Below, piece by piece: positions 1 through 12,700 of a DNA stretch of 64,000 nt. The position numbers and the translations under genes are program-made. This DNA is from Dipylidium caninum (taxonomy: Eukaryota > Platyhelminthes > Cestoda > Cyclophyllidea > Dipylidiidae): NCBI GenBank assembly GCA_017562135.1, contig QEYB01000766.1, positions 1,302,001 to 1,366,000 of the forward strand. Reading direction: 5' to 3'. Within the stretch, counting starts at the first letter, position 1. Every line of letters begins with the position of its first letter. The notes under the pieces are model-generated. The model was not told the origin of the DNA. It saw only the letters and a program-made list of their open reading frames with translations, and searched no databases.

Positions 1-450
1 ACAGCCGGGAAGATGCGCAGAATGGAGAATGACAAGGTCACTCGAGTGAGCCTCAAGCGCGACGCGGGTGGAGGCGATTCGAGGGAGTAAGGCAACTTCA
101 GGGGTGTCAGTGCCTCGCTTCTGGATGTTGTGAGTGGGCAGTCGACTCGAGTTAGAGTTGTGCCAGGGGATCCCATGCCCGTGGGCAGGGTGAACGGGGC
201 GTGGAGGCTCGGTTGATTCGGACTCTTTTGTCGAGCGAGGCCTCAGACGTCCACGGGGCGGATGCGCTGCTCGAGGGAGATCGTGAGGGAGAAAACAAAG
301 GGCCAATGCTTTCGAGGGTCCTCGCAGTCCTGCGTCCGTATTTTACCGGCTGCGCAGCCTCGAGCCGCGCTTGCCGCAGTCTGCTCTCAGTGTAGACACG
401 TGGGGAGAGGCTCATCATCGGTGACATCTTTCCCAATTGCTTCCGCTCAG

Positions 451-779
451 TGTCTTCAATCTGCGGAGCGAGGTGACAGTGAGGCGCCGCGGCGGCCTGG
501 TTCTGAGCTGGACCGGCGCCCGCGTCGAGGTGCCGATGGGCGCGGTGGGCGGCCGCGGCTGCCACCTCATCTCGGCGCCGCTGCCCGCCGCCCTGCGCGC
601 CTACGCCTGCCCCTGGCTCGGGCCCAACCTGCGCCTCGCCAGCGACCTCCACCTCTTCTGGTGCCCCGTCAAGTTGCGAAAGACCGTCCACTGCTTTGTC
701 CCCTTCTCCACCGCCGCCGCCATGGAGCTCACCACCCCTGAGGCCACCCGGAAGACTGAAGAGGCCTACGCCGAAAAAG
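451..779 (+). CDS. DTHD1-like gene: exon with first ZU5-like module
   Basis: The acceptor is ttccgctcag and the donor is aaaag|gtacat. The exon reads EVTVRRRGG and then GGLVLSWTGARVEVPMGAV, the usual ZU5 opening in which a glycine-rich turn precedes a strand of the xVPxGAV type. A hydrophobic strand (LHLFWCPVKLRKTVHCFVPF) closes the module. It ends in phase 1 and joins 960-1046, which adds a basic, alanine-rich segment (VAREAAKIAVKNAAESAI). Bases 1-450 are read as the preceding intron; I see no exon in them. Confidence 0.6.
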
Positions 780-3700
780 GTACATGCCTCGCCCCAACGG
801 CCACGTGAATATATAACTTCACTTCAGTAAATGGGCCTCACTGCCTCCGAAGCCAAGTGACATTTTGTCGGAAATTCTTACTAATGCACCTCCTCGAGCG
901 CGTTGCTGACGCTGACGATGGAGAAACAAGCTTAAAACACCTCTGTTAACCTGTTTTAGTTAGAGTCGCCCGAGAGGCCGCCAAAATCGCGGTGAAGAAC
1001 GCAGCCGAGAGCGCCATCACCGAGGCCGTCGGCCGTGGGAATCGCCGTAAGTCGTCTTCCCCGCAACAGCGTTGACGTTCGTTGAAAGTGAGGAAGATTT
1101 GACTCTGCTGTGCGACGCAGCGGCGTTCAGCCCGAGCAAATTACTCCCCAACTCCCCTCCTTCCTGACCCATGGGCGCCTTCTTAGGCACGAGGAAGACC
1201 ATCACTGAGCATTTTACTGCGGCAGGTTAAAATTGCTCATTTGATTCTCCACCTCTTTCCACGATGCCACAGTTGACACCCTGATTTTGCCGTGTTCACT
1301 GCCTGCTGGCACCCTCCTTCCCCGGTTGCCACGTAGAACGCGACGAAAGTCTAGGCTTTCGGGCGGAGTTTTGTGGCAGCGGTCTTGGCGCGCGCGTCTC
1401 CCTCGCCTGAAGAAACACCCAAAGATCCCCCCACCCTGTGAGGGGGAAAGGAGCTGTGGTGAGGTCCAGCCCGTAGCCACCTCGCTCTCGCGTTTCTTCC
1501 ACCGCGCGAGTCGGCGGGACTTCGTGGGTTCCGCTTCTCGCACCGTCAAGCCTCAGCCCCCCGCGTCTTCCAGTCACCTGTCCGTGAGTCGCACACGAAA
1601 CCGACAGGCCTCGGATGCGACGCGCCACCACCTTGTGCCTCTTCTCCCTTCCGCGCAAGTCCGAGGGCTGGATGAAAATGAGTCTGGCGCCAAGTACTCA
1701 GTCCCGCAACCTCCCCACCGACCGGAGCGCCAGTCTCGTCGACTGGATTTGCCTCTGGTGGACTTGACTTGGCGGTGCCGTTCTCAGACATGCCTGCGCA
1801 ACCCACGAGGCAGTATTAGTGGTTTCGTGTCCCAAACACCTAAGGCTTTCCGTGACGGTCGGTCAGGCCTGCCATTTGCCACCTTCGTGCGAGGAGACGT
1901 TAGAACTCCGTCGGTCCGGCTTGGGCGGCGGAGGAGACGAAGGCGCGTCACAAGGGACGGCCTCGTTAGTGGCGGTTCAATCAGCGCGTTTTCCCATGTG
2001 GTTCGAACGATGGAAACCCGACAATCGCCTGCGGCGGCGTTGGAGGTGGGTGCCGGGGACGTGCCGCGCTTGAGGGAAGGGGCGGCTGGCGGCGCAGAGG
2101 GTAGACTGATTGGCGCCGCCTCCCACCTGCAGCCAGACCCGCGCCCTCGTCCACCGACCGCTGAGTCCTGCAGGCACCACGAGGCCGCGGCTGCCCTCAG
2201 GACGACCGGTGTGGCTCCAGGCGGGATCGGCACAACAGCGCGACGATGTTTGCCGCGTCGTGGTGCTCTGGGACACTCGACAAATAGGCACGTTGAGCGA
2301 GATGGCATCTTGTCCGGTGGCCCACTTCCGGTCATCGAGGCCTCTTGCAGCTCCCGCCAGGCGACATTCTGTTGGTTCGTCCGCCGAGTCCCCTCACTGC
2401 GATCCTCCGCGTGGGATTTTCCCCCTTAAACATGTGCTCAGTAACGAGAATCGCTTCTGCCCGTTGGTTATTTCTCTGGAAAAGGAGTTATAATGTACAA
2501 AACGCACACACACACACACACGCGCGCAGTGGAGGCCTGATTGGCGGAGCGGCGAAACTTCTTCCTGTGCGACTCGTTTCGTACAAAGCCTAAGCGGTCT
2601 ACAGGTGTGCACTCAACCGAGCACCCCCCCCCCCGAGCCACACGCCTCCTCTCCCTCCCTGCTCCCGTCCCTCGCCCCTCTGTTTTGTTGGCACCAAGTG
2701 CCCGGTTGAAGACGCCGCCCAGGAGAGCATGGTAGGAGCAGAAGTAGAGGTGCGCCTCTGTCCGGGACTGCGATGGGTTGACTTTGTTCTACTGCTCCAG
2801 AGGAGGCGGCAGCACCGGGACAAGAGAAGAAGAAAGACAAGAAGAAGTCGGGACGGCACGAGCGGAGCAAGCAAATCGACTACGTGGTCCCCGCGGGGCC
2901 CCTGCTCGACACGCGTTCCGTCTTCGTTCTCCAGTCCAAGGTGGGAGAAAACTTCTGGACCCTCAAGAAGAACGTTGAGGTACTTTCTGACTGGCATAAA
3001 TATTTACTGGGAGGCGGGGGGGCGTGGGAGCGACGCGTAAGTTGCGGTTGCGCCGGTCTGTGGCCTCTCGGGCCGAACGCAAGCCACGATGGCGCGCGGC
3101 GGTGGAATCGTTCGATGAGAGGTGTCAAACAGCTGCCCAAGCGTCATAGAATTTCTTCGTTCTGGTGCTAACTTCAGTTTCACGCCCTTTCGACGGCGTA
3201 GTAGGCGGTCAGGCAGCATTTGGCGCATCAGGTCCCTCCAGCAGGCGGCAGCTCGGTTTGCAGAGATCCGACAGACGCCGGCGCACTCCGCGCCGCAGGA
3301 GGAGGGTCGTGGTGTCTGCACGACCAGGCCAATCTCTCTGACCGACTCCTGCCTCACACTGGCCGTTTGTGCCAGCGTGTCCGGTGGCGGTCTAATTGCG
3401 GCGGCTGCGTTCGGGGCCGCAGGCAGGGTCCCAGTTCCGCCAACACTGTCGGCGTTCTTCTGTCGGAGCAACACGCGAAATGGACGGTGGGCAGTTGGCA
3501 GCCTCGAAGCGCGGGTCGGTGGCCCGTCCTTCGACCCGGCGGCCGGTCGTAGCTGTTCGCGTGTACTGGAACTCGCATCAATGGCGACGGGACCGCGCTT
3601 CGACACGATACAACAGCGATGGCGGTTTCCCGAGGGTTCCTCCGCCCCAGGACGTATTCGCTGGCCCCACCACTGCGGAGATCGTCACCGTTCCCTCCTC

Positions 3701-6700
3701 ACCTCCACGCCCGCGAACCTTCAGTCTGAGAAGTACCTCGCGGTCGCAGACCGGTGGGCACACCGCCTCCACAATGGCCCGCGCACCACGCCGCGCTCCT
3801 CCCCAAAACCTCCTTGTCTTGCTTCCCATGTTTGGAATTGTGCGTGGCCACAGTGCCGGGAGAAGGAGACGGCCGCTGTACCGACGACTTGTCTGTCGAC
3901 CGTCGAGAACGAAGGCCTGGCCGCCGATTGCAGCTGCCACCAACGCGGCCCGCCATCCTCACTTACCCGGCCGGGCCCTGCTTGTGCGCTGTCAGCCTGT
4001 ATTTTGGCCCAGAAGGTTCGCGGACTTGTTGCGACCGTCCATTGAAGACTTTTGGAACGGTGTCCCCCACCGGGCCCACTTAGCGTTGTGTGGCCTGGGA
4101 AGGCGGAGGCGGTGCGCCAGGGATTCTACGGCCGAAACCACCAGTCCATTCCGTCCACTCGGTGTTGGCACTTGGAGAAAAAATGGGGGCTGTCAAGGCT
4201 CACAGGTAAACGTTTTCCGCAATCATTTCGGCGTCGACTCGGGCCGGCGGGGTTCAGCGCGCCAGCAGGGACGCTGGAATGCGGAGGGAGCCCAGGGAAA
4301 TGGGTGGAGGCGCCTAAAAGCCACACCGGTGTGCTTGAGTTGGGGCGTTGCGGTGATTCGCAAAAAAAGCATGCTGGGCGGTTGAAGTAGACCAGGACAT
4401 CTGAGAAACTTACGAACTACTTCTACATCCACGCGTTCACTGCAATAAACTTGGCGCCCAGGACGACGAAAGCGCCAGAATGTGTGTGGGAGAGCGACAC
4501 GCCCACGGGGCCGGTGTGGGCGCCAAGGATCTCGACGATCAGTCTCCGCCTCTTCGGTCGAGACGACGCAGCTGGCCGGCCAAAGGCCGCCGGCTGGTCC
4601 CAGACAGCGCAGACTGCCGGCGCTGCGTGGAAGACTCTGATGCGCGACTGTCAGTGCATTTTTCTGCTTGTAGATAGTGCAACCCACGATCCACTACCTC
4701 GAGTGGCCGTCACGGATGCGTGAGGCCGCCTACAACGCGAGCCGCTTCAGCGAGAACGAAAAGTTCAAGCCGCCCCCACCCGCAGCCGGCGCCGGAGTGG
4801 GCGAAAATCCTGCGTCGACGCCTATGACCGCGGCGGTCGGAGATGGGCGAGCAGGCAGCGGACAGTCTGCACACTCGGGCAACAAGCCGGGCGGCCGGGG
4901 GGAGCGCCGTGGAGGCGGCGGCAGCGGTTCTCGGCAGGGCTCCGCCTCCTCCGACGCAGAGGTTATGATGCGCACCACTCGGGACAACGTCTCCCCACTT
5001 GAAGTGGCCAAACGAGCCGCCGTCTTTACTGGAGGGGTGGTCTTCCGCACCGACGAGCTCTGCGACTTCATCGCCGTGGTCGTCGGTACGCCTTCGGAGA
5101 CGGTGGCCTTCGACTCGGATGGGGGGCTGCTGCGCTCCTCCGTCCTCCACCCGCTCTTCAGCGTGCGCATCCCCAAATTCGCATTGTCGGAGACGCTCAC
5201 CTCCACATTCAAGGTCGTTTGGAGAGTTGACGCTTATTTTATTCCGTCGTTCCTGCAACTTGCGGTGGACGAGGCACGAAAGGGGCCATTTTAGCCTTAA
5301 CCAACTTCAGGTTAAAATTCACTGATTAACAAATGGCCAGCGTGTGGCGCTCCTCGGGGACGTCCGCGTTTTGCGTGACTGCGTCGTGGGCAGGTTGAGA
5401 CTCACAAACCTGACCCAAGTGCTCGGTGTGGCTCAGCGGCGTCGGTTCACACCCACCGGCGTTCACCCGAAATGCTGTGGCACTTGTCTGACGCCCCGTC
5501 AAAGTTCTCCTCCTTCATGTCACTGCGTTTGAGCGCCGCCCCTCCGACACCCCCGCGCTCTCCACCATTGAACGCGCGGTCGCCCGTGGGTCCGAGGCGT
5601 TGGAACGGTGCGAGCTGGAGTAAATGTCACCTGAGGCGAGAAAGTGTCTTCCGCGCTGGAGATGCCTTCGGCCCTCTTGACGCCACCATGATCCACCGAC
5701 TCGGGTTAGGCAGCCTAGCAAGTGTGCCATTTGGCGCTGTTCCACAAGGAACTGGGGCGGGTTCTGCAGCGGAGTTGCTCTACACGCCACCGAATGCGTC
5801 TGTCCTGTTTCCTTACCAAAGGCGATTCAAGTGCGCAAGGACCTGATCGAGGCTATTCACCACTTCGACCCTCAGCTCTCCGAGATCAACGAGTGCTCCA
5901 ACATCTACGAGCTGGACCTCGGCAAGGAGGCCTTTGAGCGCCCGGTGACGGTGACACTGCCGCTGCCACTGTGGTACACACAGATGATCGAGCGTCTGCA
6001 AGCGGCGCCGTCGCCCAAGCCCTCCGGCCAGGACGCCATCGAGGCCGGCAGCGGTAGCGGAGTCGCCCTGGGCGGTACGAGTGGTGAGCTGACGGCAGAG
6101 ACACCAAACAACGACCGCGGCAGTCGGATCCACCAACCCCTTGGCATCGTGGAAAATCTCCGTAGCGAGAAGAAAGCGCTGAAAGGCCTCAGTCAGGGCA
6201 ATGTCAACAACGAGATCCCCTTCGAGGACAGGCCGAGGAACCTTGTCCTCGTGTACCAGGTGGGTGGACGGCGCCTCCAGTGGGCCCCGCGGCTGCAGTG
6301 CTCTCGAGCTTAAGATGGCGCCTTAGTGGGGAACCGCTTAAGGGCAAACTTGTGGTCGGTGTTGCGCCGGGGAAGTTGAGTTGTCGGCACGAGCCGGGCG
6401 TTGCGTATGGGGGGAGAGGCCTTCCCGCCCCAGCCAACCCGGAAAGACCGCAAGCTGCCAAAGGGAGAAGAAGGCGCATCCGTGAAACGCTCATTCCTCT
6501 TGTCGGGACGGAGGCTGGCCATTTCGCCACGCGGATGTGGCGTGGCCACGCCTTGTCGCCTCCCCAGAGCTCCGTTTTTACGGGCTACTTGGCCTTCTTT
6601 CGCTACTTCGGGCGCACATTCGCCTCCTGCAACGGAACTGCTCAAGTCATCGACCAGCGAAGCCAGCATTTCCTGGGCGTTCCCTTTCTGTTGTTCATAG

Positions 6701-9700
6701 GTCCCTTTGCTATTGCACCCGAGCCTCTCGATGGAGCTGAAAGTAAACGTTGGCCAGTCGCGCACAAGTTGTCCTCTCGGGGCGCCGCCAAGACGGTCAG
6801 CCAGGCGAGAGGAGGAGGGTGCCGGTCGTTGAGCGAGGGCGTATCGGCGGAGAAGACTCGTCCTGGCAGGTTGGGGTCAACCGGACGGCCACGAGACGAA
6901 ATAGTTGGGGCTGAGTGAGGTGCTCGGAACTCCTCGATGGAGGTGATTTGCTCGTACCCTTTTAGCGTCCCCTGATGAAACGTCAACTGGTGTGGCGCGC
7001 CTGCTCCGGCGACGCGAATAGCGACGGTCTAGTGAGCCGGAAGCGACAGATTAAGTCGGGCAACTATCGCGACTCGACGATCTCGACGGTCCTGCGCGGC
7101 GACAACCTGAACGCCAAAAACGGGTGGACGCACCTTCTCCTGGGCCTCAAAGGCGCCGCCTGGAAGGACGTCCCCATCAACGGCCCCTTCACCCCGCGCT
7201 GTCTGCACATCAACACCTACCAGCTTGGCCGGTGAGTCCGTCCGCGTCCGCGTCCTCTCGCCTCAGGCGGCTGTGTTCTTGTCACTGGCATCCTGTCGCC
7301 AACTCGTTACGATGCTCGATGAACAGGTGGCGGTCCAGGAGAGCAGGGATTGTCGGGACTGGCATTCTGATTTTCCGGTGCTTCCGTCTGGTGGCAACGC
7401 TTCACCAATTGCCCCAACAATGGTGGTTCAAATTCCAGTCCGAAGCTAAGACTGCGTCGATCTTTTCGAAGAAACTCTGGATTGGAAGCTCGAAGAACTC
7501 ATTAAGACCAGTTTGGGGGAAGTTAGGTGCAAATGGGAACATGTTTGTTAAACAGCGCAGAAGATGACATGAAGAAAATGCAGGTTAAAGGCGGTCCTTC
7601 GTCGTCGAGGTTGCGTACGTCCTCGCAGGCGGCGGCGGCGGGGCGTGGTGCATTCCACGAGCCCCGCGACTGGTCGCCTGTCGGCGGACAGGCCATAGGC
7701 GATGCGAGAGGCCCCCTCCGTGGCTTCCCCCGTCCGCCGCGTCTCCCGCAGTAGAGAAAGGCGCCACCGCACCAGGCGGCCTGTCCTCGTCGCCCCTTGT
7801 CGGAGTGGACGGTGTTTTTCCCTCCTCAAAGGGATCTGTCGGCTAACACTTCCCTGTTGAGCAAGCGGAAGCCACAGCCATAGGGCGACCTCATTACAAC
7901 CGCTGCCTAAGCCTTTTTGTTCTGGCAATCAAGGGGCGCGAGACACATCCACTTCGAAGCACGCTCGTGGGTCGGTGGACTTACTCTTTGCCTCCAGTTC
8001 GCGCGCGCCAAGCGATGTCTGTCAGACCCGACAGTCCGCCGCCGCCCGATAAGGAGCTGCGTGGGTCGGGGTCCGGACCGTCCCATTGGGGCGGAAGGAT
8101 GATGCCAGTGCCGATTGAAGCTGAGTGGCGGGGAGGACGCATCGGCGCTGACTAACTGGCCATCAACCCGAGGCGTGTGAATCGGGAGAAGTGGCTAGCC
8201 GCCTCACGCACGCCCCGCCAGGCCTAGTCGGAGGCGGGGCGGGGCGGGGCGGGCCTGTCCTTCGGTGACCGACGCTTTTTGTCGAGTTACCCTCCGCCTT
8301 GATCAGACGAGTATGGAAAGTCGTTTCGACGTTATGCGACGAAATCTCGAGATCGTCCAACTACAAGAAATGGGATAAGAGGGGACCCCTCGCAGCGTAC
8401 AATCGGCACCTCAAACATTACATCAGGAAAAGAACGGAAGCTTCCGTATTAGAGATTATTTTTTGACTTTGCTTTGGGGAAGATCAGCTTCGCCATGGTC
8501 TACTCAAAGGACCCTCAGCGGACACCGTCCTCGAGGGTGGCGCACCTGATGGGACGACTGGAGGCGCTGAGCGTCGCGCCGCCGGGGGTGCTGCTCCTCT
8601 GCCTCCATGCCAACGCCTCGCGCCTCACGCTGTGTGTGGACTGCGTGCCCTCGACGAAGCTCCTGGACACTCTCGAGAGGCGGCTCAACGCCGGATTCGT
8701 GCCGCTCATCCAGGCAGGTGTCCCTCCTCCGCCCCGCCTCGCCCCGCCCGGCCACCTTCTCCTCCACTCTCGCTTTTGCTGGCACCGAAGCGCTGGGCCC
8801 CGCTTAGAAGGATGCACCCGCCCTCCTGCTTGTCAGTACAGGTCCACTTCCCGCCTCCGCCATCTCCTCCTCCTCCTCTTCCCCCTTCTCCTCTTCAAAT
8901 GCTTTTGGCATGCGCGAGCGTTGTACACCTAAGGCGCTGACAACGCTTTTGGGGAACCTGCACGGAGATGAGTGACGTTAAACCATCGACCAACCCACTG
9001 GGGCGTCTGGCAACGTCACAACCTGCCGGCTAGTCGGCCAGCCTGGCGCGAGTCCCGTGTGCCGCCTCGTCTGCGGCGCTCTTCGAACAAACATGCTCAT
9101 TCCGCGCCGAAGTAAACGCCCACCCTCGACTTGCCCGGCCACTCGTTTGTTTCGCGTCTGCCGAGGTCTTCTGCACACATACAGCCTGAAGTCCTCGGTA
9201 CGGCGGTTCGAATGAAAGGCTGCCGTGTGTGTTTGGCGGCAGCTTCGGCCACAGTCTCGATAGTAAATGCCGAGACTGGATACACAGTGCCTTGGCACCT
9301 TTGACGACCTCCCAAAGCTACCACAACCGCGACGGGGGAGAGAGTCGTCGACTTCGAGGCACGTTCGCCCAAAGCAGTCGGAGGGGACGCGCCCGAGTCC
9401 CCTCGACGGCTGCTCCTCTCGCCATGGAAGCGCCTTTATTTACAAAGAGGGCACACAGGGGGACTTTTCTACCACTCGAAACTGTGTAAATCAGCGCGTT
9501 AAAAGTCTCGGCGTGCCCACTAAGGCAACCTGCGGGGAGGGCGTCAATTGCTCCGTGTCTGCGCTCCACCCACCCATTTCCTCAAATTACAATGCAGAAG
9601 TCTCTCTCCGCTTAATGGAGGCATGTCGAGTGACTCTCGTAGCAACCAACTCAACCCTGCCCATTCCGTCTGCCCCGCCTCCGCTGATTGGCCGGCCGCT

Positions 9701-12700
9701 CGTGTGGGGGGAAGCGATCAAAAGCGCCCTCGGCCTGGGCCGCCTAGTCCGCCCGCGACCATCATGGTCCGCTGGTAAGGAATGCTGGGGCCCCCGGTTC
9801 AGGCCAGGGGACCACGAACCCGTTCGGGTTTAAGTGACTCCCACGCGCCCACCACACCCTCCGCATCCTCCGGGGCGAGGCGTTTTGCCTCCCTTCAGCT
9901 TAACCCACCACGACTTCCTCCCCGCCCGTCAGGCAATTTACCACACGAGAGTGCAGCTCGGCAAGGCTCAGGGCCGCCCTAGCCACGGGGCGTGAATGCT
10001 GCCCCGCGCCCTAAGGTGAACCCCCACCGCATCGTGCCATCGCCGCCACGCGCTGGAACCCCCTACGCCGTCAGGTCAACAGGGCGCCTGGCAGGATAGT
10101 CGAGTCGTCCTGCCCCAATCTAAGCCTCGTATGCGAGACCTGAGAGGTTGTTCTCGACTCTCGGAGCCTTCCTTTAGCGTCTCTCGCCTTGGCGGGAATT
10201 GCGGCAACCCTGTCCATGCTGGTGCTCGTCCCCGCAAGTTGCGGTAGTCCAAATACGACTCTGAACTGGTTCGGCGAGCCACCGTTTGCGAATCAGCACG
10301 ATTAGCGCCCCAGCCGACCGACCCTCCTACGCCTGCATCGCCTCGCGACATAAGCGCCCCCGGACCGAGGTCGTCCCACCACCGTCTCCCTTGACGTCGA
10401 TTGACAGTCAGGATTTCGTGATGTCCCCACGTTTCCACACAAAAATCGGCCCCCTATTTCGCCTTCGGCACACCTCCCGTCCTCAGCAGTCAGCGCACGT
10501 CCCATTTAGCTCAGCGCCACTGGGGCACACTCGGAAATGCATCCAAATGGCAGATAAATCCCCTAGACGACTCCGCCTAATGCACTTTTTAGGGCACATA
10601 AACCGGTCGCGCCCCGCGGTCCATTTCTCGCTTTGCCACTGCACGAATGTGAGGAAGACGCGCGCTGTCGAGGAAGTCGTTTGGCGCGAGTTGAAGTCGG
10701 CTGCCAGAAGGGTGGGCGGCGGGCGACACGGGCACGGATGAACGCGCAGCCACCTTGACGCATTTGTGCCTTCACCACCTTCGCACCGCCGAATCGACAA
10801 AGCAGCCTCGGAAAAGTCCTTCGTCTTTATCCCTTAGCGGCGGCGCTGACGGCGTTGGCGTCGGACCGCCATCGAGCGCGTCACACGGGGCACGAGGGCT
10901 CTCCCTGCCAGGGCGCGACCGCTGCGACGGCAGGCAGCCGCTCGCTAGTCCTCCGCTCGACCGCCGTCTCCGCCCCCCTGAGACGCACCGATGGGGACTT
11001 TATGGTCAGTGAGGGGGAGGGGGATGGAGGCCCCGACCGCGCACTTTGTTCATGGCAAGAGCAAAAAGACAGGAGGACGGCGGCATTGCATCTCGCGAAC
11101 ATTGCAATCACGTCACAGATGCACCTCCAGCAACGATTAATCAAACGCGCCTTGCATTGTAGAGTGGGGCGAGTCCCTCAAGGCGCTGCGCGGCGGTCGC
11201 CAACTGTGCCTACCAGAGCCTCCAGCATCTGCAGACGGGCGCGGATGGCCCTCTGGACAAGGTGACGGTGCGTCGGCTACACCCCAGACTCCTCCGAATG
11301 CCTTAGAACCAGGTTTGACAGCCCTGCGGCCCGCACAATGCGCCGGTTGACACCCCGCCCGCACGGCTAAGGCGTGTGCTGGGAGCAACTCCCAGCGCGA
11401 CGTTTTAAGTGAGAAGAGTTTAGCCAGAGGGGCGCACGTGAACAGCACGAAAGCAGAGCGTTTCTTGTGGCCAGGGCAGGAAACATGGTCCTCTGTGCTT
11501 AAGTAGGCTTGTTTGAGACGGGGAAAACACTTAACTTTGGGGCGAACAAGCCGCGGAAACCAGGCGCTTTAGGTGTGAGTTACGGTAGTAGCCCCTTCCA
11601 GCGCTTACCAAGTGCTTCACAACCACTGGATCCGTCAACTGTGTTCCAGAAGGCAAGGAAGGGAAAAAGAAGTGGTCATTTTGAGGGGCTCTCAAGCGCG
11701 CTCATCACACACACGGTTAGGGGCGGAAGGTGGGCCGAGATGTCGGCACGGAGGCGCGGGGGGCGGGTGTCAAGACAGTGTGACGTAGGGGAGAGGGCAT
11801 CCCCGAGGGGAGTTGGATCTTAACCCCAGCGCCTGTGTGTAGATCCCCGTCTTCGGCTCCTCCAAGTATCGCGTGAGCGGCTTCGACCTCCTTCGGGTCC
11901 ACCTCTACAACAGCCTCTGCATCCGCGTCGAGGTGAAAGGCCACGTTCAGATCAGGACGCGCGGACTGTTCGACTGCTTCCTGACGCTTCTTGAGGCCAA
12001 ACGCAACGCCACGTCGCAACACCAGAACAGGCAACGAGACCTCGGAGACCGCGGATAACCTCAGCGTGATCACAGCCACCACTGCCAGGACGGTGATCGC
12101 CGAGGCAGACATGTCAGCTCTGCTGTCGCCGAGTGCGCGCCAGCTCAGGGCCCCAGAGGTTGGCGATGTTGTTCCACCGGAGCACTTCATCACCCCCACG
12201 CAAACACGGTTCTCGTTCCACGAGCTCCTTACTGACAGCGCCACGATCATTGACCTGGAGCCACTCAAGGAGAGCTTCAGACGAATCGCTTTTCGGCGAG
12301 CTCGCAAGTGAGTTGCGACTTAAGTGCGTTGTAAGGGCGAAACAAGCCTTGAGAGGGGAGCGACTGTCAGCCCGTCACCCCGGCGTGGTCCATGCGGGTC
12401 TCGTCCAACGTGGCTTGGCGGTGCGACAGACACGGAATCAGCGGTCCCCGCTCTTGTGCCGGAGAAGGTCGCACTGCATCAGCGCATGGTGCAACAGACC
12501 ATTTCTAGTGCTGTCCGGCCGCTCATGCCAGCCTGTTTCGGCGATTCAGTCGCGGAATAAGCGGCCTACGTGGAAGGCAATTAATCCACCGTCGAAAAGA
12601 AACAGAAGGGCAACTCGCACATAACCTGGGCCAATGGGAAGCGACCATCAATCCGGATTTCATTCACTCTCTCGCGGTGGTGAAAGGTGAAACTCCCGTG

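Noticed and set aside
1287..2429. 380-codon open frame
   Set aside because: It is rich in R, P and S with open frames on several strands, typical of stop-poor GC-rich introns. It lies between two phase-compatible exons of the plus-strand gene.
11717..12307. 196-codon minus-strand frame
   Set aside because: It mirrors the plus-strand exons and lacks its own splice or domain signals.
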